Shown in pieces: positions 44,122-56,244 of a stretch of 64,000 bases of DNA (position 1 is the first letter of the stretch; every line of letters begins with the position of its first letter). The DNA lies in the NCBI GenBank assembly GCA_004194705.1, contig SADC01000003.1:124001-188000 (forward strand), written 5' to 3'. The DNA is from Ditylenchus dipsaci. Taxonomy: Eukaryota; Nematoda; Chromadorea; Rhabditida; Anguinidae. A program made the translations under genes and the position numbers. A model generated the notes under the pieces. That model did not search any database. It was not told where the DNA came from and saw only the letters and a program-made list of their open reading frames with translations.

Positions 44122-46340
44122 CACTAGAACGGTCGAGCGGCCACTTTGTGCAGTTGGAGTCAGTTTTCGACGCTGATTCCGAATATGGTCACAGAATTTG
44201 CTAATTCGTTGTTTTGAGGTGGTAAACACCCCTTTGAATTTTGGACACCAAAAATCAGTAACAGCTCGATAGTTTTACTTGTTACTCGAGAAGTATTTAA
44301 TCGTGAGTCAAGCTTGATAGCTTGTTTGAAAGCTGAAATTCCGGCCTTTCTAGCTGTATATTACACACGGGTTGGTTGCAATAAAAAGTGTGTTTTTTAA
44401 AGTCTTTCAAAAACATATTCAAATTTTCAAATTTTAAACATCTAGAAAAAGTGCTTGTATTTTTATTATAGAGACACCACTCAAAAATCGAATACGATAG
44501 GAAGAAAGAGCAGACAAAACTGGGTCTAGAACGTCTATTAAAAAAAAAGTTCGTTAGTTATTTGCTTGGTAAATTTACATCAAACAAAATTGTTGCAAAA
44601 TTCGAAAAAAATAAAACCGCGATTTGATCGAATTCAAATATTTTTATGCATCACAAATTTCAAAATACACAACAAAAATGCAACCAGAACATTTATTTGC
44701 AGTGATCACATTTAGAAACTTCTTTCTTTGACCGGTGAAGTTCGCAGTAAGGCCTATGGCATTTTGAGCATTCTTTTTGGCATCTTTTGTCGCAGGCGTA
44801 GCATCGTCCCTTGGCAAATATAAGCTTTGACTGACTTCTTGTTGTCATTGAGTGTAGCGTCCGGCGATCTTGACGAGCGAGATTTTTTCAATGAACCTCT
44901 GCAGGTAAAAAACTTATCAGAAGCATAATTATGGTAATGTATTTTAGAATGGTAAAGTGCAGTTTGTATTCCGTCAGAGGGAAACTCTTTTGAAGTTCCA
45001 AGTTAGAGATACAAAGCAAGTTTCGCTCTACTCCACAGCTCACCACAAAAAAGAAATGGATAAATCAGGGAGGCCAAAGATGATCGCTGTTTACAATCAA
45101 ACCAAATTCGGTGTCGATATCTTTGATGAAATGATCAATGGGTATTCTTACAAGCCCGCAACAAGACGCTGGCCGCTCCGACTTTTTATGGCTTAGTTGT
45201 GGATGGGGCGCGCAAAATGCCTTTGTATTGATGGGGGAAAAGCAACCAAGACGCGACTTCCTGCACAATTTATCCGATCAGCTAATGGATGGTTTGAAGA
45301 AAGAAAGGAGCAAGGAGAAAGGAGGTCACTGGAGCACAAAAGAATTTGGAGAAATATCAAACTTATATGCAAGGTATATTTAGACCAAATGTGTATAAAT
45401 TTATCATCTATCTATAGCGTTCACGCGAAAATGGTCTCATCCGCCAAGCTTGAAGAAGAGCATTGCTACATCTGCAGATCAACAATCCGTGGGTCAAAGA
45501 TTATTAGCTGTGGAAGTTGTCAAAAGCCAATTTGTGAAAAGCATGCAGTGACGAAGACCATTTGTATATCCTGCGATGAGACCGCTCGTCAAGATCGCCG
45601 GACGCTACACTCAATGACAACAAGAAGTCAGTCAAAGCTTATATTTGCCAAGGGACGATGCTACGCCTGCGACAAAAGATGCCAAAAAGAATGCTCAAAA
45701 TGCCATAGGCCTTACTGCGAACTTCACCGGTCAAAGAAAGAAGTTTCTAAATGTGATCACTGCAAATAAATGTTCTGGTTGCATTTTTGTTGTGTATTTT
45801 GAAATTTGTGATGCATAAAAATATTTGAATTCGATCAAATCGCGGTTTTATTTTTTTCGAATTTTGCAACAATTTTGTTTGATGTAAATTTACCAAGCAA
45901 ATAACTAACGAACTTTTTTTTAATAGACGTTCTAGACCCAGTTTTGTCTGCTCTTTCTTCCTATCGTATCCGATTTTCGAGTGGTGTCTCTATAATAAAA
46001 ATACAAGCACTTTTTTCTAGATGTTTAAAATTTGAAAATTTGAATATGTTTTTGAAAGACTTTAAAAAACACACTTTTTATTGCAACCAACCCGTGTGTA
46101 ATATACAGCTAGAAAGGCCGGAATTTCAGCTTTCAAACAAGCTATCAAGCTTGACTCACGATTAAATACTTCTCGAGTAACAAGTAAAACCATCGAGCTG
46201 TTACTGATTTTTGGTGTCCAAAATTCAAAGGGGTGTTTACCACCTCAAAACAACGAATTAGCAAATTCTGTGACCATATTCGGAATCAGCGTCGAAAACT
46301 GACTCCAACTGCACAAAGTGGCCGCTCGACCGTTCTAGTG
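44122..46340 (+). mobile_element. piggyBac element with ~750-bp inverted arms and TTAA target duplications
   Basis: It begins CACTAGAACGGTCGAGCGG and ends with the complement, with TTAA exactly outside (44118-44121, 46341-46344), the hallmark of piggyBac transposition. The left arm (44122 to about 44879) is a near-perfect inverted copy of the right arm (about 45592 to 46340). It includes an antisense copy of the last ~60 codons of the transposase. Only the C-terminal part of the transposase is present in the 0.7-kb middle. This is a foldback derivative, 2219 bp long. Confidence 0.9.
44948..45769 (+). pseudogene. piggyBac transposase, C-terminal part with cysteine-rich domain
   Basis: The reading starts after an acceptor at 44947: VSLYSTAHH, GRPKMIAVYNQTKFGVDIFD, then TRRWPLRLF (piggyBac core, including the last conserved Asp in GVDIFD). 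After a one-base frame break near 45190 it continues NAFVLMGEKQPRRDFLHNL. An intron (45374-45417) leads to the cysteine-rich zinc domain: EEHCYICRST, ISCGSCQKPICEKH, ICISCD, GRCYACDKRCQKECSKC, YCELHRSKKEVSKCDHCK-stop. That domain binds the element ends. The N-terminal half with the first two catalytic Asp residues is missing, so this copy cannot make an active enzyme. Confidence 0.88.
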
Positions 46341-48437
46341 TTAAAAACAGCTATAACACACAAGTTTGTGTACGTTCTAAAGCAATTCAAAGAAAGCTTT
46401 GGAAGGGTTTCACTACAAATTGGCCTGTTTACATATATACCTTTGATAGTCATGATATCCGAAAATTCTACGAAAATTCTAACCAAAAGAAACTAGAAAG
46501 GTTTTAATTTCCAAATAGAACACTTCTAAAAAAAAGAATCGCGTCCAGCTGGACTGCATTAAAGCCAAGAAAGTGGCCTCTCTCCAGGATTAACTACCTT
46601 CTAAGACTAAGTGCTTTAATGGAGTCAGCTGGATCAATTGCTGTCTCTACTTTATGTGATGAAACCTTAAAGTTTGTTTTTAAGTACATCATGCTCGCCA
46701 GCGGATTAAAAAAGAAAAAGAGTTCAACAAGAAGGTGCACTTGATGAGCGCACCTTAAAAGTTTGGGTGGCTCAAATTTCTGGTTGGGTTAGGCTTAGGC
46801 GACCAAGCAGGCACCCAACAATAATGGGATTGCTTTTGAATATTTTATTTGTTGGCCGGCTGGTTTGGCCAAAAACCTTTTATTTTAATTTGAAAAGAGG
46901 AATTTTAAAAAATATGGCTGCACAGACATCACCGAAAATCTTCGTTATGTCAAGGGTTTCGTGATATCAAGGGTATAGCAAGGTTATTTTTTCTTGATCA
47001 CTGGCCAAAAGGATTATAAAAAAGAATTCTTACATCGAGGTTCGGCTGTACATGTTGAGAAATATCCGCTTTCATTAAACAACTCCTGTTTCATAAAAAA
47101 TTCCTAGCTACAAGGAGTTGCTTGATAGCTCATTAGAAAGAAGAATTGCAGGGCTACTTTCTGACATGAAATTGAAAATTTTACAATCAGAAAATCACCG
47201 AGAAATACTTGTTCGAACTACTAGCGCCATAAAAAAATCTTTTGACGAAAAGTAAAAGCTTTTCCCAATTTTGCCTCGAACCTTCCTGTTCATTTTTTTT
47301 AATATTTTCCATTTTTTTAATCTTTTAAAACTTAGGTGGAACCTCAGGCACAGGGCTGGCCAAACATGTAATTTATATATAGTTTTTAAACTTTCATATG
47401 AGAAAAAAAATTTTGGAAAAAATACGTAGTGGAGACCGAGGTTGAATGATCGGTTCGCCCATTTTGACATATAGTGGGCAAGACGCCTAGGCACCAAAAT
47501 TTTAACGGACTTGTTATAAAAAAAACAATAAAAAATAACAGTTTAGTATTTAAAACATCTTAGTTAATAAATTAAGATTTCCTATGCAGCATATTTAGCC
47601 ACTGAAACAGTCTCAAATTGAAAGAATAAATGTATTGAAGAGCAGCAGGAAGTGTATGATTATATTCCTAAGACAAAGAGCACTCGCCATATTCTCGATT
47701 TCGCTCCTATTTTTGACTTGGTGTTGAGCCCTGGGGACCGTTTTGCCCACCACTTCTGCTGCTAGGATTTAAAAGGTCCTCGTCCTTTCGAAAGGGCATT
47801 GATGGAGCTAAAGTTTAAGCAAGGCTTTAACAGTGTGTTTTGCCAACCTCCACTCCCTCTTCCAACAAAACTCAACTCAGACTTCAAACTGAAAAGTATA
47901 TTTAGTTTTATGTTCTTTGAAGTAAATTTTATGAAAAGCAACCAAAAAATATTCGGTCAAGGCAGAAAAGTTTAGCAAGAGGCAAAATGGTGGTGGCAGG
48001 AATCCAACCTGCAGCTTTTAGTTTGCTAAAATTTCAAAAGAATATTTTGAAATTTCAGTTGTCCTAACAAAATTTTCTCAGTAAATTCATTCGGGAAGTT
48101 CACAAACCTTGTAAATACGGTACTCTAGACAATTCTAATTTCTGCAGCGTCAGACGAATACTTGCCAGTGGACAACCAAGTCGCTACTGGTGGGACGCTC
48201 ACTCTGGCAGAAATCGCGGCGGATGTCTCAGCAGCAGAGGTGGAAGAGCCGTAAGGGGAAAGGTATATAATTTTTTTACAAATTCGATGACATGTTTGAT
48301 AATGACATTCGATGACAACGAGTGCAGAAACTTAAGCAAAAAAACATTGATAAATATTTTGTTATTTGTCATTGATTGTTTGTTGAAAGATAGGTTTAAT
48401 TGAATGAAGGATTATTGAATAAATTGACCAAGACAAT
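46341..48437. other. gene-free stretch
   Basis: A 50-codon open stretch at 46541-46690 (IASSWTALKPRKWPLSRINY...) has no recognisable domain. A pogo-like right end (ATCGAGGTTCGGCTGTA) lies at 47035-47051, and the matching left-type end (CAACCTCGATATAACGAAT) at 40820. A T-arm-like motif (reverse GGTTGGATTCC) is at 47999. Nothing else supported. Confidence 0.4.
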
Positions 48438-48520
48438 AAATATTCAGACCGAAATTTCGTCACGTCCGAAATTTTTCGCGACCATAATTTCGTCACGGAC
48501 GTGATCTCGTCGCATATGGT
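48438..48520. repeat. ATTTCGTCACGTCCG minisatellite
   Basis: Four degenerate units of the form (A)ATTTCGTCACG(T/G)(C/A)CG with some inverted words. Confidence 0.55.
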
Positions 48521-48585
48521 TTATTGTCCTGAACTGTCAATTGTTTCACTTGCATTTATCAATTTCCCAGCAGAGTTCTACTAAA

Positions 48586-48816
48586 AGGACCCTGTCTCTT
48601 CCTCTTCAATGGTGCCGCGCCAATTAAAAAATTTTTCACTGATCATTGAACTTCTCTGCGGATTTTTCAACTTCGTTTCCAACTTCGTGTCCTGTAATTT
48701 GATTTTAGGTATAGTTGTGTTAAAAACCAAGTTAGAATATCCGTACAGAAATTCAATGATTATGGAAAAAATTTTTAATTGGCACGGGACCATTAATTAG
48801 GAAGAGACAGGGTCCT
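48586..48816. mobile_element. hairpin MITE with AGGACCCTGTCTCTTCCT ends
   Basis: Ends AGGACCCTGTCTCTTCCT and AGGAAGAGACAGGGTCCT are complementary. The right flank is TTAA (48817-48820), the left CTAA/TAAA, so one side has probably mutated. Interior words (CAATTAAAAAATTTTTC, CCAAGTT) link it to 37333-37564. Confidence 0.7.
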
Positions 48817-48946
48817 TTAACGCGTTGCTTATACTGTGCTCGATATGTTCGGCAGCGTATTCAACGGTGATAATACTGTATGCGCTTTGAGTTATTGCAA
48901 AATTATTTAGACACAACGCAAAACAAACAAAAGTTTCAGTTCAGAT

Positions 48947-48952
48947 TTTATT
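48947..48952 (-). terminator. AATAAA poly(A) signal of the Gly/Tyr-rich gene
   Basis: Minus-strand AATAAA, 85 nt after the stop codon at 49037. Confidence 0.6.
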
Positions 48953-49036
48953 GTAGTTTTAACTATAAAAATGATTGTTAAATATGAGCTATTTGGTGAG
49001 TTTGGGAACACTAATGCTTTAGATTTGCTCATATCC

Positions 49037-50243
49037 TTATTGTCGCTTGGAACGGTATCCACCTCCTTTTCCGTAGCCGCCGTTGTGGCCACCATAACCA
49101 CCATCTCCATAGCTTGGGCCACCTCCATAACCTCCTTGATGACTGCCACCATATCCTTTGTTTTCCCCGTAGCTAGGTCCGCCATAGCCACCTCCTCCAT
49201 GATGACCACCGTATCCTTTGTTGCCTCCATAGCTAGGACCTCCATATCCTTTGTTTCCCCCGTAGCTGGGTCCGCCATAGCCACCTCTTCCATGATGACC
49301 ACCGTAGCTAGGGCCTCCATATCCCTTGTTTCCACCGTAACTAGGTCCGCCATATCCACCACCTCCGTGGTGACCACCATATCCTTTGTTACCACCGTAG
49401 CTAGGACCTCCATATCCCTTGTTTCCACCGTAGCTAGGTCCGCCATATCCACCACCTCCGTGGTGACCACCATATCCTTTGTTACCTCCGTAGCTGGGTG
49501 CACCGTAGCCTCCATCACCATGATGGCCACCATATCCCTTGTTTCCGCCATAGCTGGGACCATTTCCTCCTCCATAGCTCTTGTGTCTTCCATAGCTTCC
49601 TCCGTATCCTTTAGGTCCACCGTAGCTAGGTCCGTCATATCCCTTGAAACTTCCATAACCACCTCCATAGCTGGGTGCTTCATATACTTGGTGTCCTCCT
49701 CCGTATCCCCCACCTCCATATCCCTTAGGTCCACCGTAGCTGGGTCCGCCATATCCCTTGCTACCTCCATAACCGCCTCCATAACCACCTCCATAGCTGG
49801 CTGCTCCATATCCTTGGTGTTCTCCGCCATATCCACCACCTCCATATCCTTTGTTCCCGCCATAGCTGGGTCCTCCATACCCCTTGTTGCCTCCATAGCC
49901 TTGGCTCTGGTGTCCATAGCCACTGTTGCCACCATAAGCACCAACGTTGCCATAGCCTTCTTCACCGCCATATCCGCCGTCCCCTCCGTAGCCTTTATTC
50001 TGGTGTCCATAGCTGCTTCCACCGTAACCTTTGTGACCATGGTGTTTCTGGCCGTAGCTGCCTCCATAGCCTCCATAACTGTACTGTTTGCGACCTCCAC
50101 CATAGCTCTTGCCTCCATAACCGCCACCTCCATGATGACCTCCACCCCCTCCATAACCACCACCACCGCCACCGCCTCCATATTCGTGGCCGATGACCGA
50201 GGAGCAGAGTGCTACTAGGGCCACTAGGGCTATAGGGAGAATC
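49037..50243 (-). CDS. secreted glycine/tyrosine-rich repeat protein
   Basis: A minus-strand frame of about 400 codons begins after an acceptor (CATTTCAG) with ILPIALVALVALCSSVIG, a hydrophobic signal peptide core that lacks only its Met. It continues HEYGGGGGGGGYGGGGGHHGG. The body is made of GYGGPSYGGNKGYGGHHGGG-type units of 15-25 residues, some 20 copies, with His, Lys and Ser substitutions. It ends GGGYRSKRQ-stop. The first exon with the ATG was not found within 600 bp upstream. Such Gly-Tyr-rich secreted proteins are known in animal cuticles, eggshells and silks, but which applies cannot be read from the sequence. Long frames on the other two phases and the opposite strand over the same stretch are by-products of the repeat. 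Confidence 0.85.
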
Positions 50244-50976
50244 TGAAATGTTTTTACGCTAAATTTGACTAGCTTAATTTATTGTAAAAATATTTTTTTA
50301 AAGAAGTTTTACTTAAGGTTATGCCAAAAATTTCAGACATTTATAAATACGAAATGCTGTACATACAGATGGTCTTAAATTTTTATAAGAATTTTTTCGG
50401 TATAAAATGTCAAAAATATGGTTTTCTGTATTGCCTATCGGGGACAATATACATCGAAAGAAATCTTATGAAAGTTTAAATTGATCGGCGTTTATATAAC
50501 TTCAGATTTTCATCAAAACAAAAAGTTATGGAGGTTTAAAACTGTATGAATTTCTTAACACGTCCTGTAAATAAAGTTGATAAATACTAAGTCAAGAACA
50601 AACCATTGTGTTGATGGTTGAGTTTGTGGTTTTGGAAATTGATTAAGATCGACAAAAAGATAACACCAAAATCTTAAATGGAGCAATCGAAACACCTCCC
50701 TTTATTTTATAGCCTCACTTTTTAGAAACAAATGACTAAGGGGGTTGTCCTGCCGCCATGAGGTGGCAATATGCTTTTTGTAAAATGTTATTATATTAAT
50801 ATTATTCTTTGATCTGGCGCCTAGAAGAGAAAGAAAGAAATTGGCTCTATATGTGCTTGCGCGTCCTGAAAAAGACATACCTTGGTGCTTCCTATCCTTC
50901 TTTTTATACAAATAAAATTTTTATTTCAAAAGTTTAAAAACTTATTTATTCACAATTTTTTAAGACGACAGACTTA

Positions 50977-51225
50977 CCGTATTTCCTCTAATTAGCCCAC
51001 CCCCTCTAATAAACCCACCCCTCGACTTTGAGTGTCTGTATCTCAGAACAGGGTGAATATTTTGCAAGCTGTTTATTGCGTTTTCTTAGTTCCCGCGAGC
51101 TCTACCGATATCGCTTTTCAGATTTATAATTTTCAACAGAAAAACTCGAGATCGAATTCAAATTTTTCCGATTTTCGGGTGAATGAAAAATGAACCCACC
51201 GGTGGGCTAATTAGAGGAAATACGG
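50977..51225. mobile_element. CCGTATTT-family hairpin MITE
   Basis: CCGTATTTCCTCTAATTAGC and its complement, flanked by TA at 50975-50976 and 51226-51227. It is 249 bp. Confidence 0.85.
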
Positions 51226-51227
51226 TA

Positions 51228-51878
51228 GACAACCAATGCGCAAAAATCACATTTTTATTACAGCGAAAGGGAAAGTGACATTTTAGCTTGTTACAGTGTA
51301 AAAAGACGGTGACCAGTAATTTTTCTTGATTCATTCTTGTTTCTCTCGTTTTGCATTAAATCTGATATTAATGATCTTATACTACTTGCATCAGTTACAA
51401 GATTTTGTTGACACGAGAAGCCCTAACTGTAAGGACGGTTTTTTACCTTGGCTCATTTTTTCACGCTGAGTTCACGCTTTTCACACAAGTCTGTAAAGTT
51501 GATTTTTTTTCAAAAAAACGCCGTTTTTATGTCGGCGGCGGCGGACTGCGAAAGCTTGTCGTCGGTTCGATTCCCATTGGAGGTATAATTTTTCTTCCAC
51601 TTTTCTAAAATTCCGTCAAATTAATTCTCGTTCGAATTTCACTGGTACCCGCCTTTCAAAAAATTCCCATCGGCGACGAGCATGCCCCTTTAACGACTGC
51701 TCTTCATACATGAATACGCTGTTTTGCGCCATCTGAATTGCTCTACCTAAATAGGCAATAAAAAAGCCGGACACTCCTGCAATATTGACTCACTCATGCC
51801 ATTTTTTGAAAAGGGGTGCCGGATAAGCGGGTTTTTGCTTTTTTAATGGTGAAATTGCAGAATTTTCAAAAAAGGATA
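51228..51878. other. gene-free stretch
   Basis: No exon supported. A T-arm-like motif (CGGTTCGATTCCC) lies at 51563-51575, and a GAGCATGCCCCTTTAA end like that of 16040-16262 at 51678-51694. Confidence 0.45.
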
Positions 51879-52123
51879 CCGTATTTTCTCTAATAACTCC
51901 CCCCTCTCTAATAACTCCCCCCTATTTCGACCCCATATCTCAGCCTAAGGAAAAAGTTTTGTAAATCTGTTTTTTGCGTTTTCTTAATCACCACGATCTT
52001 AGTTGATTCCACTTTTTAGATTTCGGTCGGGCATCCGAAAATCTCAAAATCGAAATATTTTTTTTCCGATTTTTTAAGGGTTGAAAAATAACTCCCCCGG
52101 GGGACTTACTACAGAAAATACGG
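51879..52123. mobile_element. CCGTATTT-family hairpin MITE
   Basis: CCGTATTTTCTCTAATAACT and its near complement, flanked by TA at 51877-51878 and 52124-52125. It is 245 bp. Confidence 0.82.
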
Positions 52124-52125
52124 TA

Positions 52126-53232
52126 TGCAAAATCGGAATCCTGACGATATTTCCGATCAAACTGTAAAAACAGAACTGGCAAAAGTTCTCAAAAATTGGG
52201 TTAAAAAAGTGTTGGACGCAAGGCTGGAACGAACTTTTGGAAGTGCCGGATATATAAGGTTTGACTGTATAAAAATCTCTGTCAAAGTCTTTGAAAGCAC
52301 ACCGTGGTGCCTTGCATTGTGAGAGCAATGACTGATCTTGTGCACCCACATGGCCTCTTTTTGCTGACCTTTTACACATAAAAATGTTAATAGACCAACA
52401 AATATCAATGGACTCGATGTATGTGTAATGTCAGTAAATGTCAGGCGATTAAAGTGATTTTTGATGTTATTATACAGAGTGTTTCTTTAAATAAAAATTG
52501 TTTTAGTCTGTGAAATTTTTTCTGATTCTGATAAAACTTTTAATATAGCTAAACATAAAACCGAAATTTCAAGAGATTAAAGTGATAAAAATGGCTGTTA
52601 ACATGTCCAAAAAATCGAATTTTTAAAATGATGTTTTACAAGGAAAAATTTTTTTTTGAAAAACTAAAACGTGGGGGTTCAATCGTAAGGTGAGAGCTCT
52701 CAAACAAGCACAAGCTTCTTTGAATCTGTCTTGGTGAAAATTTTTTTACAAACCAAAACAATTTTAAATCTGTACAAATTTTAAAAATTTATTATTGGAC
52801 GTTCAGCTCGATTTTACGATCACTTGAAGTCACTGTATTCAAGACGTTCTACTCGGCTGACCGAAATTTTGTATCAACCTTTGTTTACTTTTAACTCTCA
52901 ATATCTCATTCAAAAGATGAATAATTTTTAGAGCGAATATAAAAGGCTTTGGAAAATTCTCTATAAAAAATCGCCTTTTTTCCTTTAAAATTTTGATTAC
53001 AAATCAGTAGGGAATCTAAACTTTGCGTCAAATATAGGAGAAATATTAGAAAAATACTTTTCTAGTATGGAAAATGCGAGAAGTAGTATTTTTCAAGACG
53101 CTTTTTATACGAAATGAAAGCCGAGAATCTCTTCTTTCAAAAAAATCAGATGAATTTTCTAAAAAATCATTTGAAGTCGGGAATTTTTTCGGCAATTCTT
53201 TTTCTTGCCGTAACAAAACTTTTTTGCCGCTA
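52126..53232. other. gene-free AT-rich stretch
   Basis: Nothing coding supported. A pogo-like end (ATAAGGTTTGACTGTAT) stands at 52255-52271. Confidence 0.4.
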
Positions 53233-53901
53233 ATGGCTCGCTCACGGACTGCGACTGAGACTAAGGGGTGTTCATGTAGCCAAAATAGTCTCAGTCTAAG
53301 GTGTTCATGGACTGAGACTTAGACTTAAACTAAGAAGTCACTAAGAGCGACTTTGTTTTACGTGTCCACAGTGCAATGTCCACAATATACACAATTTTCA
53401 TTAATTTCTTTGTTCAAAACATTTCTTCCTGGAAATCTACGTTCACAGCACCGTAAAAGTTTCTACAAGCTCTCTTAATATGTCTTATGCATTAGCGACT
53501 TCTTCGAATGCACCGGTGCTTATTCCACGCCAATTCTAATAATCTCTGTTTTAAGTCCGTTTCCTCGCCCATCTCTTCAGTAAGGAAATTTTAGAGATCA
53601 GAGATGGCCCGAACCATCTCATGTGAGGATTCGAACGGCTTCAACAAAATGTTCCACTTCATTGCAATAATTGATGGAGAGCAGTTTTCTATACGGTTGC
53701 GAGCTCGGCTTAGATGGCGGGTGGAGAAAGAAAGCATGTAATAACCCTTCAAATTAGCTAGAAGAAAAATTTTGATCCTGTTTTTCATTTTAGTTCATCA
53801 TTCGTCTTAGTCATAGTCTCAGTCCATGAACACCTTAGACTGAGACTAAGAGGTCTTCATGTAGCCAAAATAGTCTCAGTCTAAGTCCGTGAACGAGCCA
53901 T
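53233..53901. mobile_element. foldback element with CTCAGTCTAAG repeat arms
   Basis: Left arm 53233-53330 starts ATGGCTCGCTCACGGACT and repeats GACTGAGACTAAG and GTGTTCATG words. The right arm 53800-53901 is the complement, ending GTCCGTGAACGAGCCAT. The middle has no gene. Confidence 0.7.
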
Positions 53902-53984
53902 GAAATATTCGGAGTCCCATTTGGGACAAAAAGAAGGAAACGTATAACGCAAAGTTTATACCCGCCAATTCAAATTTTTGACCA

Positions 53985-54855
53985 TACTTGGATATATACC
54001 CCCTCCCCCCCCAAATCAATTTTTTAAGTGGTTTGGAAAAAACCCTATATAGACTCAAAATCACCTTAGAAGCTCAAAAAAGACATTATTTTTGAGTTGT
54101 GGTTTATGAAAAATTGAGTTTTGGGCATTTTGAATTTTCGACCATTTGACTGTTTTACCCTGTTTTTCAACATGGGACTTGGAAAAGAGCCTTTAAACCA
54201 GGGATTCCATCAATTTTTTTTAAATAAGTAGATTTTTTCAAAAACTAAGATTTCTCGTTTAAAAGAGCGTATTTCAAAAAAAACTAATATTTTCGGTACA
54301 AAAAAATAAGCAGCTCTCGAATAATTTCAGAATAAATCGAAAAAAACTATGATTCGGGGTGCCAAAATAAGTAGAATCCTTATAAATAAGTAGATATGGG
54401 TTTGGTTCCCTGCTTTTAATGCATTTTTGATCAAGAGTCTTGCTCGGAATTATGTCTAAGGTGAGTGAGTGCGCGCATCTCTAACCAAGGGGGCGTAGAA
54501 CGCTTGCAGTTAAGATGCACACACACATACCTCAGACACAAATAACTTGAAAGTGACTCTGAATGCATAAAATGTTTATCTATATCACAGTTTCTTTACG
54601 CGGTAGGCCCCAGTATTCGAAACTATGTTCACCACCTTCCTTTTTGCACTTTTTTGGTCCATTTCCGCCCCCAATACAGCCCTAAATCCCTGTAAAAATG
54701 TCAAAAAGGGTACTTTGGGTGGTCCTAAAATCAATTTTTATTGACCAGAACTCAAAAATAATGCTTTTTTGAGCTTCTGATGCGATTTTGAGTCAATATA
54801 GGGTATTTGGGAACACTTTTGAAAAAATTGATGGGGGGGGGGTATATCCAAGCAG
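53985..54855. mobile_element. ~870-bp palindromic element with C-run/G-run ends
   Basis: The left side has GGATATATACCCCC and a C tract, then CTATATAGACTCAAAATC and AAGCTCAAAAAAG. The right side carries the complements ending with a G tract and GGTATATCC. The middle (54400-54600) is unpaired and shows no gene. Confidence 0.6.
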
Positions 54856-56200
54856 CGCCAAATTTTTCATTGTATTTGATTTCGCTTTCAATTTTCAGGT
54901 TCTATATTTTATTCTTTTGAGTGGCCACTTTGTGTGTATGACTTACCTTTTCCGCTTGTAAACTATTTTCGGTATCGAGGTTTCGTGCGCTCATCTTTGC
55001 TTTTTTTTTTGAAAAATGATCAGCGTAAATTTTGAGTTAAATTGAGAGAAATTACAACCAACCGTTCTCGTGTTTAAATAACTGAGATCCGGGGCTACAC
55101 GATGGTGTAAAAATTTAAGGAAAGTTGTGTTGAAAACGGTAGAAAATTTAATTTTAATATTAAGCGGGATATTTAAGATGAAAAGCGGAAGATTTACGGT
55201 AAAAAATCGGGTGTTTTTATACCCATCCAAAAAATATCATGTGATAGAGAGCGCAAATAACTGCATCGGAAAGATGAGTTAGATCACAGATGAGACTGTG
55301 TTTTCCGTCTTTTAGAGAGACTCAAGAAGTAGGCTGGCAGCCTAGTCAGGGATGGACATACCCGGTTTATTTTACTGGGTCTGAAATTTCCCACTTTTCC
55401 ATGGAAGATTTCCCACATTCCCTAAAATGGTTGAGTACTGAAAGCAGCTTATTAGGTCACTTCACCACATCCGAACACCCACATTCCTATATACGAAAAT
55501 GATCTACTTTAAAAACTGCACTAGAATACATGCATATACCGGTCGGGCATTCTCGTGTTAAACCATATAGTTTAGCGGTATTTTTTAAATATTAATTGTA
55601 TAAGTTTTATAGATTATTTCTTAAAAATCCATTAACGAGTCATGCTTAAATCATATCCTACAATGGAATTAAGCATAATGCTATGAACAATTATTTCAAC
55701 GCAAAATTGTTGAATTTTTAAAATGGATTTTACAGCTCAAATTAGTTTTTCACACTCTTTGAGCATTTGGCGTCGAAACCGTAGGATGCCGAAATTAGAT
55801 GAAGTACACGAGGATTTCAAAGCTCGTAATTCTTTGTATTCTAAAAGTCTCTATCAAATTACAAAAGATGCAACTATTCACAGTTGGTTTTATTAAACAT
55901 CTAACTTTGCTTGACCAATCCCAACAATGACAGCTGTTATTAGCCATCAGTTTAGAAAGGAACAATGCTAAGGTATTTCTTTTATTATAAAAATTTGGAG
56001 TTTCCTAATGTGCTAAAAATCGTTTTTCTATAAAAATTTGGAAAATATTAAAAAGTTTCGGGCTGTAAGGTCAAATTGACTCGTCTTTTTCACATCTGCT
56101 TAATTACTTTGCTGACAGTCTTTGGTGTAAGTTCAAACTGCACTTGTCTGTGTTTGTCGATCGCATAAGCTTATTTTATTGCGTATCATCTTTATATTTG
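54856..56200. other. gene-free stretch before the transporter gene
   Basis: No exon supported. TTCTCGTGTTTAAA near 55068 and CATTCTCGTGTTAAAC near 55546 look like isolated TTAA-type right ends of the piggyBac family. A GGGCTACACGATGG relic of the 35275 family is at 55092. Confidence 0.4.
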
Positions 56201-56207
56201 TTTTTAG
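56196..56207 (+). promoter_or_regulatory. candidate trans-splice or 5'-UTR acceptor of the transporter gene
   Basis: ATATTTGTTTTTAG lies 38 nt upstream of the ATG with no coding sequence before it. Confidence 0.3.
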
Positions 56208-56244
56208 TTTTACTCGCGAATAGTTGCAGCAAGCGGTGGATGAG

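Noticed and set aside
48971..50218. Long open frames on the plus strand and on the second minus phase over the Gly/Tyr gene (over 400 codons each).
   Set aside because: They follow from the GGN-TAY-type codon repeat of the real minus-strand gene. The translations are monotonous Ala/Val/Met/Thr/Ser strings without signal peptide logic.
50872..50910. Minus-strand TATAAAAAG followed by an AAG|GTATGT donor, considered as promoter and first exon of the Gly/Tyr gene.
   Set aside because: The donor lies only about 20 nt from the TATA-like word, too close for a transcription start between them, and there is no ATG.
55290..55502. A 70-codon plus-strand frame (MRLCFPSFRETQEV...).
   Set aside because: No domain, no splice support, and located among relics of hairpin elements.
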